The position numbers and the translations under genes were made by a program. 64,000 nucleotides of DNA from Halorussus caseinilyticus (GTDB taxonomy: Archaea > Halobacteriota > Halobacteria > Halobacteriales > Haladaptataceae), in contig NZ_CP119809.1 in NCBI RefSeq assembly GCF_029338395.1, forward strand, positions 1,550,001 through 1,614,000. The letters are read 5' to 3'. Within the stretch, counting starts at the first letter, position 1. Every line of letters begins with the position of its first letter. The notes under the pieces were generated by a model. The model made no database searches and was not told the DNA's origin. It was given only the letters and a program-made list of their open reading frames with translations. Of this stretch, positions 50,688 to 59,338 are shown in pieces.

Positions 50688-51707
50688 ATGAAAGACTCAA
50701 TCCTCGACGCAGTGGGGTCCCCGCTCGTCAGCGTCTCAGCCCCCGAGGGCGCGACGATAGCGGCCAAAGTCGAGGGGTTCAACCCCGGCGGGTCCGCGAA
50801 GGACCGGCCAGCGCGCGAGATGATAGCCGCCGCCGAGCGCGCGGGCGAAATCTCGCCGGGCGACCACCTCGTCGAACCCACCAGCGGCAACACCGGCATC
50901 GGTCTGGCAGTCGCGGCCGCCGCCCGCGGCTACGACCTCACCATCGTCATGCCCGCCTCGAAGTCGCCCGAGCGCCGAAAGCTCCTGAAAGCCTACGGCG
51001 CGAACCTCGAACTGGTCGAGGGCGAGATGGACTCGGCCCGCCAGCGCGCCGACCGCCTCGCCGAGGAGGAGGGCGTCGTCCAGATGGGCCAGTTCGAGAA
51101 CCCTGCGAACGCCCAAGCCCACTACCGAACCACCGCCGAGGAGATTCTCGAACAGGTCGAGGGCCGGGAAATCGACGCCTTCGTCGCGGGCGTGGGCACC
51201 GGCGGCACCATCACCGGCACCGCCTCGCGCCTGCTGGAGGAGTTCCCCGACATGGAAGTCGTCGCTGTCGAACCCGAGCAGAACGCGGTCCTCTCGACCG
51301 GCGAGTCCGGCGAGGACGACTATCAGGGGATGGGTCCGGGGTTCGTCAGCGACCTGCTCGACACCGACCTCATCGACTCGGTGGAGACCGTCGCGCTGGA
51401 CGACGCCGAGGCGGAGGCCCGCCGACTCGCCCGCGAAGAGGGCATCCTCGTCGGCCAGTCGTCGGGCGCGGCCTCGGTCGCGGCCAACCGGGTCGCCGAG
51501 CGCATCGCTCAACCCGACCTGAACTGCCCCGAGACCCCCGACGAAATCGAGGAACTGATAGCCTCCGACGGCGGCAAGCAGTCCGCCGAGTCGTCGGGCC
51601 TCCGCTCGGACGGCGGCGGACTCGACGGCTACGACGACTGCCCGCTCGTGGTGACGGTGTTCCCCGACAGCGGCGAGCGGTACCTCTCGACCGGGATGTT
51701 CGAGTAG
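50688..51707 (+). CDS. cysK: Cysteine synthase family protein
   Basis: A 339-aa fold-type II PLP enzyme. Lys38 in NPGGSAKDRPA binds PLP, TSGNTGIGLA is the substrate loop and GVGTGGTITGTASRL the phosphate cradle. It should make cysteine from O-acetylserine or O-phosphoserine. A serine sulfhydrylase or cystathionine beta-synthase role cannot be excluded without its CBS domain, which is absent. Confidence 0.9.
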   Translation: MKDSILDAVGSPLVSVSAPEGATIAAKVEGFNPGGSAKDRPAREMIAAAERAGEISPGDHLVEPTSGNTGIGLAVAAAARGYDLTIVMPASKSPERRKLLKAYGANLELVEGEMDSARQRADRLAEEEGVVQMGQFENPANAQAHYRTTAEEILEQVEGREIDAFVAGVGTGGTITGTASRLLEEFPDMEVVAVEPEQNAVLSTGESGEDDYQGMGPGFVSDLLDTDLIDSVETVALDDAEAEARRLAREEGILVGQSSGAASVAANRVAERIAQPDLNCPETPDEIEELIASDGGKQSAESSGLRSDGGGLDGYDDCPLVVTVFPDSGERYLSTGMFE

Positions 51708-51804
51708 AAAATCGGCCGGACCTCACGACCGCTTTCCTTCGCCCGTAAAACACCGAAAGCTATTTTCCCTACCCCGATACGACGTAGCCAGAGCGATACC
51801 CCCG

Positions 51805-52104
51805 ATGATACTCTGGCAGACTGCGAAGCGATGGACGTACAAGGGTCGAAACTGCGAGATTCAGCGGACGAGCGTGGCCGACGCCATCCAGTACCGCGGA
51901 CTCGTGGAGGTCGAGACGGGACTCTCCGACCGGGCGCTCGACGCCGCGCCGGTCGCGGACCCCCAGCGCAAGAACCGGCCGAAGCGCCACGAGGACGAGG
52001 AGTACCGCGAGTGGGTGTACTTCGGGTGGCCGGACGAGGAGCTACCGGACCTCCGCGAAGCGGTCAACGGACTCGCCGAGTACGTCCGCGACCGGGAACT
52101 CTGA
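51805..52104 (+). CDS. Hypothetical acidic protein
   Basis: A 99-aa soluble protein, with MILWQTAKRWTYKGRNCEIQ at the N-terminus and an acidic, aromatic-rich end (YREWVYFGWPDEELPDLREA). It has no known motif that I can identify. It lies between cysteine synthase and a membrane protein on the same strand. Confidence 0.65.
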   Translation: MILWQTAKRWTYKGRNCEIQRTSVADAIQYRGLVEVETGLSDRALDAAPVADPQRKNRPKRHEDEEYREWVYFGWPDEELPDLREAVNGLAEYVRDREL

Positions 52105-52159
52105 GCGACGGCGGGACGGGAACGTCCGATTTTTGTCCGGTTGGCGAGAGGTTTCGCGC

Positions 52160-52882
52160 ATGGACGAGAAACTGACGCGCCGACTGCTCGCACGTCGGCG
52201 ACTGTATCTCTGGTCGGTCGCCAGCGGTCTCGTCGCGGCGCTGTTCGTCGTCTCGACCGGGTTCGACCCCGGCACGCTCACGCCGACGACCCGCGAAGCG
52301 GTCCGGACCACGGCGTCGGCGTACTACTCCGGTCTCGCGTGGCCTCACGCCGCGACACTGGTCATGCTGGTCTATCACGGACCGTATCTGGTGGGCCTGT
52401 TCGGAAGCATCGTCGGGTTCACCTTCGCGTCGGTCCTGCTCCACGGCTGGCAGTTCGGAAGCATCACGACCGCGACCGAACTCGAACACGACGCCTCGAC
52501 GGAGACCGTCGCGTCGATTCTGGCGCTCGTCGCGGTCCACGGCGTCGTGTTGACCGCGGCGGCGTACCTCCCCGCAGTTCTGTACGTCGCGGTCGAGAAA
52601 GAACTCGTCAACCCGTTCGGGGCGTGGGTCGCGCTCGGGCCGGTGCTGGTCGTGGGGTTCACGCTCGCCGGTGGTCTCGCAATCGCCCTCGCGGGCGTCC
52701 TCGACGGCGCGGCGAGTCGCGGCGGGGTCGCGCTCTTCGCGTTCGCGCCGCCGCTCGCGGGTCTCCAGTTCGCCCACGCCGCGCCGACGCGACACCCGCA
52801 GATTGGACTCCTCGGCACGAGCGCGCTTCTCGTGGCCTTCAGCGTCGTCGGGTGGCGCGCGCTTCGTCGGCGCACCGAGTAG
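52160..52882 (+). CDS. Multi-pass membrane protein
   Basis: A 240-aa protein with six or seven hydrophobic helices (LYLWSVASGLVAALFVVSTG, FGSIVGFTFASVLLHGW, LGPVLVVGFTLAGGLAIALA). LVYHGPYLVGLFGSIVGFTF recalls the stage-II-sporulation-M-like permeases, but weakly. It follows a small hypothetical gene with a 55-bp gap. Function unknown. Confidence 0.7.
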   Translation: MDEKLTRRLLARRRLYLWSVASGLVAALFVVSTGFDPGTLTPTTREAVRTTASAYYSGLAWPHAATLVMLVYHGPYLVGLFGSIVGFTFASVLLHGWQFGSITTATELEHDASTETVASILALVAVHGVVLTAAAYLPAVLYVAVEKELVNPFGAWVALGPVLVVGFTLAGGLAIALAGVLDGAASRGGVALFAFAPPLAGLQFAHAAPTRHPQIGLLGTSALLVAFSVVGWRALRRRTE

Positions 52883-52896
52883 CGGCGCGGGGCTTC

Positions 52897-53355
52897 TCAG
52901 CGGCCGAACTCCGATTCGGCGACCCGGACGACCACGGTGTCGTCCACGTCCCGGAGGTCGTAGCCCGGAATCTCGCCGTCGTCGCGTCGGGCGACGAACA
53001 TCGGTTCGACGAGTTCGTCGTCGTCGGTCACGCCGTACACCTTCAGATACTGGTCGGTCGTCTCGGGTTCGACTTCGCCGTCGCGGACCGCCGCCGCGAG
53101 GTCACGGGAGAGCCACTCGGTCTCGCTGACGCTCGGTTCGAGGATTAACGCGTCGTCGGCGAACCGGACGAGATACCAGTTCAGGTCGTTCAGGAGGGCG
53201 ACGGCCGACCCGAGACTGATGGTCTCGACCGTCAGCGAGTTGCGGAACTCCTCGCGGGGGTCGTAGGTAGCCAGCGCCTCGCGCGCGGTCTCGCGCGAGA
53301 CCAGTTCGGTGCGGAGGTCCACGCCCTCGGAACCGACGAGACAGACCTGAGTCAC
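52897..53355 (-). CDS. DUF5804-like protein
   Basis: A 152-aa acidic soluble protein. MTQVCLVGSEGVDLRTELVS at the start and LNWYLVRFADDALILEPSVS in the middle resemble the haloarchaeal DUF5804 family. No membrane segment or cysteine cluster is present. Function unknown. It is convergent with the membrane-protein gene and 52 bp downstream of the CHRD gene's stop on the same strand. Confidence 0.75.
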   Translation of the reverse strand: MTQVCLVGSEGVDLRTELVSRETAREALATYDPREEFRNSLTVETISLGSAVALLNDLNWYLVRFADDALILEPSVSETEWLSRDLAAAVRDGEVEPETTDQYLKVYGVTDDDELVEPMFVARRDDGEIPGYDLRDVDDTVVVRVAESEFGR

Positions 53356-53407
53356 ACGCTACGGATGGACCCTGCGCCGTAAAGCGATTTCGTTCCGTGG
53401 CGAGGTC

Positions 53408-53974
53408 TCAGCCGCGGAGCGGGCGAATCTGCCCCCGAATCTCGCCCGCGGGATGGGCGGTGGTGTGGACGTTGACGTAGACGTTCGCGGCGCGCATCTG
53501 CTCGACCATCCCGGCCACGTCGGTCAGGGGCCAAATCATCGCGTCGTCGGTCAGTCGCCCCGACGCGAGCGGGCCGGTCGTCGTCACGGGCTTTTGCGCG
53601 GGACCGAACAGGTACGCGACGACGTTCCCGTTCAGGTCGGGCGGTCCCTTGTGAATGTGCGATTCCGCGACGTTCTCTACGTCGGCGACGACCAGCCAGT
53701 AGTCGATTGCTCGCTCGCCGGGCGCGACGGCGAAGACGGCGAACCCGAAGGCGTCGGTTGCGACCGGCGGGCGCTCGTTCGCGCCGGTGAGCCACGCGCC
53801 GAAAGTCGCGGATTCGTCGGCGAGCGAATCCGTGGCGACGGATTCGGCGTCGTCCACGAGCGCGCGGAAGGTTTCAGAATCCTCGGCGAGCGCGTCGGCG
53901 TCCCGCCGACGCGCGAACCCGAACGCGCCGGTTCCGAGCGCCGCGAGGACGCGCCGCCTCGATACGGGTTGCAT
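53408..53974 (-). CDS. CHRD-domain secreted protein
   Basis: A 188-aa protein with a twin-arginine-like leader (SRRRVLAALGTGAFGFARRR), suggesting Tat export. The CHRD domain is visible in the C-terminal half: FAVFAVAPGERAIDYWLVVA, then ESHIHKGPPDLNGNVVAYLF and NVYVNVHTTAHPAGEIRGQI, with the conserved His pairs. CHRD domains bind metal or act as extracellular adhesion/structural modules; the exact role is unknown. Confidence 0.88.
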   Translation of the reverse strand: MQPVSRRRVLAALGTGAFGFARRRDADALAEDSETFRALVDDAESVATDSLADESATFGAWLTGANERPPVATDAFGFAVFAVAPGERAIDYWLVVADVENVAESHIHKGPPDLNGNVVAYLFGPAQKPVTTTGPLASGRLTDDAMIWPLTDVAGMVEQMRAANVYVNVHTTAHPAGEIRGQIRPLRG

Positions 53975-54031
53975 CGTTCTCTCTCTCCGAACGGAGGCGC
54001 GACCGGCGGGGTGAAAAACGGTTCCGTCGGC

Positions 54032-54092
54032 TTATAGCATTGTAAATATTGCTTTTAGATACGCTCGTATTGTTTTACCATATGAATATGTT
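54032..54092. repeat. AT-rich island (CTNAG family)
   Basis: GCATTGTAAATATTGCTTTTAGA, then GTATTGTTTTACCATATGAATATG. It lies between the CHRD gene's start and family A copy 6, the same island-then-element order as at 9.8, 50.1 and 61.5 kb. Confidence 0.6.
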
Positions 54093-54159
54093 GTTACAAC
54101 CGACGGCGTTCGAGACGGAAATCGAGCGGACGAGTTCGTCGGGAGGATTGACGACGGAG

Positions 54160-54280
54160 AGCTAGCTACAGGCTCGAGCCTATCAAAATCGCAACCGCAC
54201 CGCCGCCTCGTCCCTCCAACCTCCTCGTTCGCTCCCTGCGGTCGTTCACTCGTCCCTCGCGCGTTGCTCGCGCACGCCGG
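54160..54280 (-). repeat. Family A repeat, copy 6 (short)
   Basis: About 120 bp in reverse orientation. It retains the GCGCGAGGGACGAG box, a reduced G-rich track (GGCGGTGCGGTTGCGATTTT) and the AGCTAGCT end. The first hairpin and CAGTCGGTTGG box are degenerate. It has GGCTCGAGCC instead of GGTTCAAGCC. Confidence 0.7.
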
Positions 54281-54330
54281 ACCGATTCCGAGAAAACTGA
54301 AGCACGCCGCCGACCGATTTCCCCACGCCC

Positions 54331-55512
54331 TCAGATGTCCACGAGCGTCGCGTTCGCGGCCGCTCGCTCCGCTCGCTCGTAGATGTCGTCGGGTTGGGCG
54401 TTCGTCACGATTTCCGGCGTGGCGTTGGTCTCGGGGTAGTCGGGCGCGATGCGGTTACACCCTGCCGGAATCGTCGAGTCGCGGAACGTCCCGATTCGGC
54501 GGGCGCGCTCGGTAATCGCGGACTTGTCCATCGTCAGGAGCGGGCGGTGAATCGGCAGGTGGGTAGCCCGACTCGTCGCCCCGAGGTTCCGGGCGGTCTG
54601 GGAGGACTTCTGGCCGATGGCCTCGCCGGTCACGATGCCCGTCGCGTCCGTCTCGCGGGCGACGTGTTCGGCCACGCGGTACATGAACCGCCGGTAGACC
54701 AGCATTCTGGCCGGGCCGACTTCCTCGGCGAGCAGGTCCATCACGTCGCCCGCGGGTACCTTCCGGACGCCCATCTCGTAGTTGGGCGCGTAGTCGGCGA
54801 GTCGCCGGACCGTCTCCATCGCACGGGCCTCGTGGTCGGGGCCGCCGTAGTCGCCGAGTTCGAGGTAGACCGGCACGATTGGTGCCCCGCGCTTCATCAC
54901 CTCCCACGCCGCGACGGGCGAGTCGATGCCGCCGCTGACCAGCGCGACGACCTTCGCCTGCGAACCGAGGGGCAGACCGCCCGGCCCGTCGCGCTTGCCG
55001 GTGAAGACGAACGCCTCGTCTTTCCGGCACTCGACGGAGAAGGTGGTGTCCGGGTCGTTCAGGTCCACCTCGGGGTCCGAAAGCTCCTCGAAGACCGCCG
55101 CGCCGCCCTCCCGCTCCAAGTCCTCGCTGGTGAACGGATGGGCGTCCGTGGTGCCCGCGCGCCGGGCACGCACGGCGAAGGTGTCGCCGACCGAATCCCG
55201 ATGCTCGCGGGCGGTCCGCGCCAGCGCGTCCACGATGGCGTCTCGCTCCGGTGGAACCACCACCGCGGCGCTGGCCGACCGGACGCCGAACGTGTCGGCG
55301 GCGGCGTCGGTGGCGGCGTCCACCGAGTCGGCGTCGGCGTGGAGCAGGATGCGCGACCACCGCCGCTCGACTTCGGCGTCGATGCCCCTGTCGCGGACGA
55401 TGGCTTCGATGTTGTCCCGGAGCCGTCGCTCCATCTCGGCTTGAACTTTCCCGCTTTTGACGCCCACGTCGGCGTGACGCACGAGGACGGTGTCGGCTCC
55501 GGGCGGTCGCAT
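54331..55512 (-). CDS. thiI: tRNA 4-thiouridine synthase ThiI
   Basis: A 393-aa enzyme that thiolates U8 in tRNA. N-terminal ferredoxin-like and THUMP domains cover about 1-165. The PP-loop ATPase has the SGGIDSPVAAW motif, and the C-terminal ATPase part includes GEAIGQKSSQT. No rhodanese domain is present, typical for archaea. The start at 55512 matches family N-termini (DTVLVRHADVGVKSG). Flanked on both sides by family A repeats. Confidence 0.94.
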   Translation of the reverse strand: MRPPGADTVLVRHADVGVKSGKVQAEMERRLRDNIEAIVRDRGIDAEVERRWSRILLHADADSVDAATDAAADTFGVRSASAAVVVPPERDAIVDALARTAREHRDSVGDTFAVRARRAGTTDAHPFTSEDLEREGGAAVFEELSDPEVDLNDPDTTFSVECRKDEAFVFTGKRDGPGGLPLGSQAKVVALVSGGIDSPVAAWEVMKRGAPIVPVYLELGDYGGPDHEARAMETVRRLADYAPNYEMGVRKVPAGDVMDLLAEEVGPARMLVYRRFMYRVAEHVARETDATGIVTGEAIGQKSSQTARNLGATSRATHLPIHRPLLTMDKSAITERARRIGTFRDSTIPAGCNRIAPDYPETNATPEIVTNAQPDDIYERAERAAANATLVDI

Positions 55513-55594
55513 TGTGGTCGGGGGTAGACACGAGGGGGATAAACGGCCTTCGATTGCGAGGTAGGTAAACCGCCGAGCGCGGCGAGGCGGGGAA

Positions 55595-55793
55595 ACTACC
55601 TCGGGCTTGAACCAATCGAGACCGCACAGCACCGCGACCGCGGACCACACGCCTCCCCAACCGATTCGCTCACTCGCTCCGCTCATCGACCGTCAGAGGC
55701 ACGCTCTGCCGAGCCATCGGTCGCTTCGCTCCGGAAGACCTCTCGCGGGCGGACGCGACCGCTCGCGGGTCGCGCCCGCCCGTACGCGCCGGA
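55595..55793 (-). repeat. Family A repeat, copy 7
   Basis: Reverse orientation: GCGCGTACGGGCGGGCGCG hairpin start, GAGCGAAGCGACC units, ATCGGTTGGGGAGGCGTG, the G-rich track and ATTGGTTCAAGCC. The AGCTAGC end is lost. It lies upstream of thiI. The remaining 55794-55992 shows nothing recognisable. Confidence 0.78.
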
Positions 55794-55992
55794 TAGAAAG
55801 TTCGACCGCGCGACAGCTACGGAAACCTCGTCCGAGCGAACCTTCAAGTACGAAAACGGGACGAATCCGGCCCGTGACCTGAATCCGGCCGGGGCGCGTC
55901 AGCGATTGCGCGGCGCGCGGCGTCCCGGAGCGACCGTAGCGCGCCGCCTGTCAGCCATCAGCCACCGGGAGAGCCGTCGGTAGCCGTCGCGG

Positions 55993-57060
55993 TTAGTCGT
56001 CCGCGGTCACGGCCGACCGCTCGACTTCGATTTCCCCGGCGTCGAGTTCCTGTTCGACCTCTCGGGCGGCGCGCACGAGGTTCACCATCTTCTCGTAGGC
56101 CACCTCGCGCGGGAGCAACTTCACCCCGCAGTCCGGACTCACCGTCAACTGCTCGGGCGGGACGACTTCCAGCCCCTTCTGGATGTTCTCCTTGATTTCG
56201 GGCACCGACTCCACCTCGGCGACGTGGGCGTCCACCACGCCGAGCGCGAGGTCCGCGGTGAACTCCGGTTCCTTGAACACGTCCAACTGGTCGTAGTCGC
56301 CGTTGGCGAGTTCGAGGTCGAACTCGTCCACCGGGAAGTCAAGAATCTCCGGGTAGATGCGCGAGTAGTCGCCGTAGCAGACGTGGAGACCGATGCGCAC
56401 GTCCTCGGGAATCCCGTCCACGATGCGTTCGAGGCAGTCGCCGACGATGGCGTGGTCGTCGGGCGTCGTCGCCAGCGCGGGTTCGTCTATCTGGACGTAG
56501 CGAGCGCCCGCTTCGACCAGCCGCTCTACTTCCTCGTTCACGAGGTCCGCGAGGTCGTTCGCCAACGCCTCGGTGTCGTCGTAGGCCTCGTTGAAGCTCC
56601 AGTTCGCCAGCGTGTACGGCCCTGTGATGGGGACCTTGACCGGCCGGTCCGTGACGCTCGCGGTGAACTCGTACTCCTCGACCAGCCACGTCTCGTCGTA
56701 CTCCACGTCCGAGACGACGGAGGGCTTGTCGAAGGTGTTGTGACCCCACACCTTCACCGGGCCGTTGAACTCGTAGCCCTCGATGCGGTGGGCGAAGAAC
56801 TCCACCATCTCGTTGCGCCGCATCTCGCCGTCTACGAGTACGTCGAGTCCGGCGCGCTCGTGTTCGCCGGTGATGAGTCGCGCGGCGTCGTCTTTGGCCT
56901 CCTGCCACTCTTCCTCGCCGAAGTCGGCGTCCTCGTCCTCGTAGAGGTCACGCGCGCGGTCCACCCACTTGGGCTTGGGGTACGAACCGACGACGGTCGT
57001 CAGCAGGAAGTGGTCGTTCGGGTGGTTCGCGGGTCGGAACTGGTCGCGGTTCTGGCTCAT
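55993..57060 (-). CDS. metE: Methionine synthase-like (MetE C-terminal type)
   Basis: A 355-aa cobalamin-independent methionine-synthase catalytic domain. LLTTVVGSYPKP starts the barrel, PVKVPITGPYTLANWS and QIDEPALATTPDD are conserved. The zinc ligands are visible: GLHVCYGDY and SPDCGVKLLP. It transfers a methyl group to homocysteine; the archaeal methyl donor is uncertain. It overlaps its upstream paralogue by 4 bp. Confidence 0.9.
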   Translation of the reverse strand: MSQNRDQFRPANHPNDHFLLTTVVGSYPKPKWVDRARDLYEDEDADFGEEEWQEAKDDAARLITGEHERAGLDVLVDGEMRRNEMVEFFAHRIEGYEFNGPVKVWGHNTFDKPSVVSDVEYDETWLVEEYEFTASVTDRPVKVPITGPYTLANWSFNEAYDDTEALANDLADLVNEEVERLVEAGARYVQIDEPALATTPDDHAIVGDCLERIVDGIPEDVRIGLHVCYGDYSRIYPEILDFPVDEFDLELANGDYDQLDVFKEPEFTADLALGVVDAHVAEVESVPEIKENIQKGLEVVPPEQLTVSPDCGVKLLPREVAYEKMVNLVRAAREVEQELDAGEIEVERSAVTADD

Positions 57061-58064
57061 GCTTTCACCTCTGCGATGTCGGTTGCTTCGCCGAGCGCGG
57101 CGAGTTTCTCCTCGAACGTCGAGTACGGCAGGTAGAACAGTTCGGTGTTCGGCGTCAGGTAGATGGTCTCGAAGTCGGCGGCGGGCGTGTTCTCTTCGAG
57201 CCAATCGGCGCGTTCGGCGATTTGCTCGGGGTCCTCGACCAGCGTGTTCTGGCCGTCCACGACGCCTGCGGCGATGGAGTCCTTCGTGCCGTACTCGTTG
57301 ATGTTGTAGAGGTTGTCCTCGTGGTTCGCCACGAAGTCGTATCCGAGGGCGTCGAAGTCGGCGTCCAAGAGGTGAGCGTGGACCTTCTCGTCCAGCGCGC
57401 CCCAGTACGTGTGGACCACTACGTCGGTGTCGTCCGGGGCCGCGGTCGTCACGGCGTCGATGGCTTCGCTGGCGCGTTCGTCCTCGCCCTCGCTGGGCGC
57501 GTTCTCGACCAGCGACGGTTCGAGGACGAACAGCGTCTCCACCTCGGGGAACGCCTCGACTTCGCCCGCGAGGAAGTCGGCGATGGCGTCCAAGAAGTCG
57601 GCGTCGTCGCCGTAGAACTCGTCGGTGGCGAGGTCGGCCAGCGAGTAGGGACCGGGTACGACCGCTTGGAGCGACTCGGCGTCCGCGAACTCGCTCGCGG
57701 CCTCCAACTCTCCGGCGATGTCGCCGTCGAAAGTCAACTCGTCGGTCACTACCGGGTCTCGGTAGAAGTTGTTGTTGTCGTAGTACCGGACGATGCCGCG
57801 GGTCTCCACCGCGTCGTGGACCGCGAGCGGGTGGGCGAGCATGTCGTCCCAGCGGAGTTGCCCTTCGACCACGCGGTCGAGTCCGGCCGTCTGCTGTCGG
57901 CCGACGACCTCCTCTCGGGCCTGCTCGTAGACGGCGGTTATCTCTTCGCCCTCGTCACCGTCTACGAGGTCGTGTTTCTGGTGTCCTTTCAGGTCGGCCA
58001 AGTCCTCTTTCGCCCAATCCGGAAGCGGGTATACCCCCGGTGTCGTAGCGACGCGTTCTGTCAT
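57057..58064 (-). CDS. MetE-like paralogue lacking zinc cysteines
   Basis: A 335-aa protein of the same barrel family (VVPGPYSLADLATDEF, LFVLEPSLVENAP). Where metE has HVCYG and SPDCG, this reads VHTYWGALD and LTPNTELFY, so both zinc cysteines are missing. It probably corresponds to the N-terminal half of two-domain MetE and forms a heteromer with the downstream gene. Translationally coupled. Confidence 0.88.
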   Translation of the reverse strand: MTERVATTPGVYPLPDWAKEDLADLKGHQKHDLVDGDEGEEITAVYEQAREEVVGRQQTAGLDRVVEGQLRWDDMLAHPLAVHDAVETRGIVRYYDNNNFYRDPVVTDELTFDGDIAGELEAASEFADAESLQAVVPGPYSLADLATDEFYGDDADFLDAIADFLAGEVEAFPEVETLFVLEPSLVENAPSEGEDERASEAIDAVTTAAPDDTDVVVHTYWGALDEKVHAHLLDADFDALGYDFVANHEDNLYNINEYGTKDSIAAGVVDGQNTLVEDPEQIAERADWLEENTPAADFETIYLTPNTELFYLPYSTFEEKLAALGEATDIAEVKA

Positions 58065-58216
58065 GTACAACGGCCTACGGAATGCCGATGCTTAATATTT
58101 TCCTCTCAGGAAATTACCATCGGGCATAGGGCGGTGGTAGCACGGCCCACGACTCGTTCGCAGGTCACTCACGAGTCGATGGGAAGCTACTTCGGTTTCG
58201 TCGTCGAGTGGAAACG

Positions 58217-58759
58217 ATGAAGAAACTTCCTACTGCGGTCCTCGCCGCGTTCGCGGTCGGACTCGTCGTCGGTGCGACGGCGTGGGCCGGGTTCGGTGGA
58301 GCAGTCGCCCCCACCGACTCGGGTCCCGACCCCGAGTCGCCGCCGTACTCGCTGAGTACGGCGGGCGGAAACTGCCTCGACGTTCGAGCGCACGCCGGGT
58401 GGGTCCACGAAGTCGCAGTCGGCGACTCGTTCGCGGTCACGCTGAACGCGACTGTGGTCCACGAACGGGGCCAGACCGTCGAGGCGGAGGTGAACCGCGG
58501 TGTTGCGGGACGGTATCGAATCGACCTCCGGACCGTCGCCGACGGCCGCGAGTCGGCGAACGGGACCGCGAAGAAGTCGCCGCTGGAGGGATGTCGCGTG
58601 GCGACCGACCTACGCCTCGCCGCGAGTCTGCCGACCGACTACAGCGACTTCGAGATTGCGGTGAACGGCCGGACGCTCCTGACCGTCGAGAACGAGGACA
58701 CCGCCGCCGACCTCTACCAGTTTCCCAACCCCGTGAACGCGACGAACTCACCGAACTAG
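58217..58759 (+). CDS. Secreted or membrane-anchored hypothetical protein
   Basis: A 180-aa protein with an N-terminal hydrophobic stretch (PTAVLAAFAVGLVVGATAWA), a signal peptide or anchor. The extracytoplasmic part has two cysteines (Cys in GGNCLDVRAH and EGCRVATDL) that may form a disulfide and NxT sites. It is divergent from the metE-like pair and overlaps the hemK2 stop by 12 bp. Function unknown. Confidence 0.72.
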   Translation: MKKLPTAVLAAFAVGLVVGATAWAGFGGAVAPTDSGPDPESPPYSLSTAGGNCLDVRAHAGWVHEVAVGDSFAVTLNATVVHERGQTVEAEVNRGVAGRYRIDLRTVADGRESANGTAKKSPLEGCRVATDLRLAASLPTDYSDFEIAVNGRTLLTVENEDTAADLYQFPNPVNATNSPN

Positions 58760-59338
58760 CTTCAGCACCGTCAGCGTCTCGAAGGGGAACGACTCGTCGC
58801 GGAGCGCCACCGCCGAGAAGCCTTCCGTTGCGGCCAACTCGACAACCTCGTCTACGCCCGTGAGACTGCTGACCAGCAGGTAGACCGCGCCGTCGGGCGC
58901 GAGGACGCGCCCGACGGTTTCGAGGAACGGTTCGACGACCGCGCGGCCGTCCTCGCCGCCCGAGAGCGCGACTTCCATCCAGTCGTCGCGCGCGTCGTCG
59001 GGGTCGGTCGGCAGGTAGGGCGCGTTGAAGAGAACGGCGTCGAAGACGCCCGAACGGAAGGGTTCGAGCAGGTCGCCCCGGACCGCTTCGACTCCGCGCT
59101 CGCGGGCCTGCGCGCAGGCGTGAGGATTCACGTCCGACCCGAGGACGCGAACCCCGGTCTCGTCGGCGACTCGTTCGGCGACGTATCCCGACCCGGTTCC
59201 GACCTCTAATGCCAGCGGGGTGTCGTCCGCAGGGCGGGAACCGAGGTCCGCGACGGCGGCGTCGGCGAGCAGATGGGAGTCCTCGGCGGGTTGGTACACC
59301 TCGGTCTCGGCGTCCCGGCGGTCGGCGAGGTCGGTCAC
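58748..59338 (-). CDS. HemK2/Mtq2-type methyltransferase
   Basis: A 196-aa SAM-dependent methyltransferase, likely modifying release factor aRF1 glutamine as in Mtq2/HemK2. YQPAEDSHLLADA is the family N-terminus and ALEVGTGSGYVAERVA is the SAM site. The catalytic NPPY is NAPY here (FNAPYLPTDPDD). Starts at GTG 59338, overlapping the mscS stop (GTGA). Confidence 0.88.
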   Translation of the reverse strand: MTDLADRRDAETEVYQPAEDSHLLADAAVADLGSRPADDTPLALEVGTGSGYVAERVADETGVRVLGSDVNPHACAQARERGVEAVRGDLLEPFRSGVFDAVLFNAPYLPTDPDDARDDWMEVALSGGEDGRAVVEPFLETVGRVLAPDGAVYLLVSSLTGVDEVVELAATEGFSAVALRDESFPFETLTVLKLVR

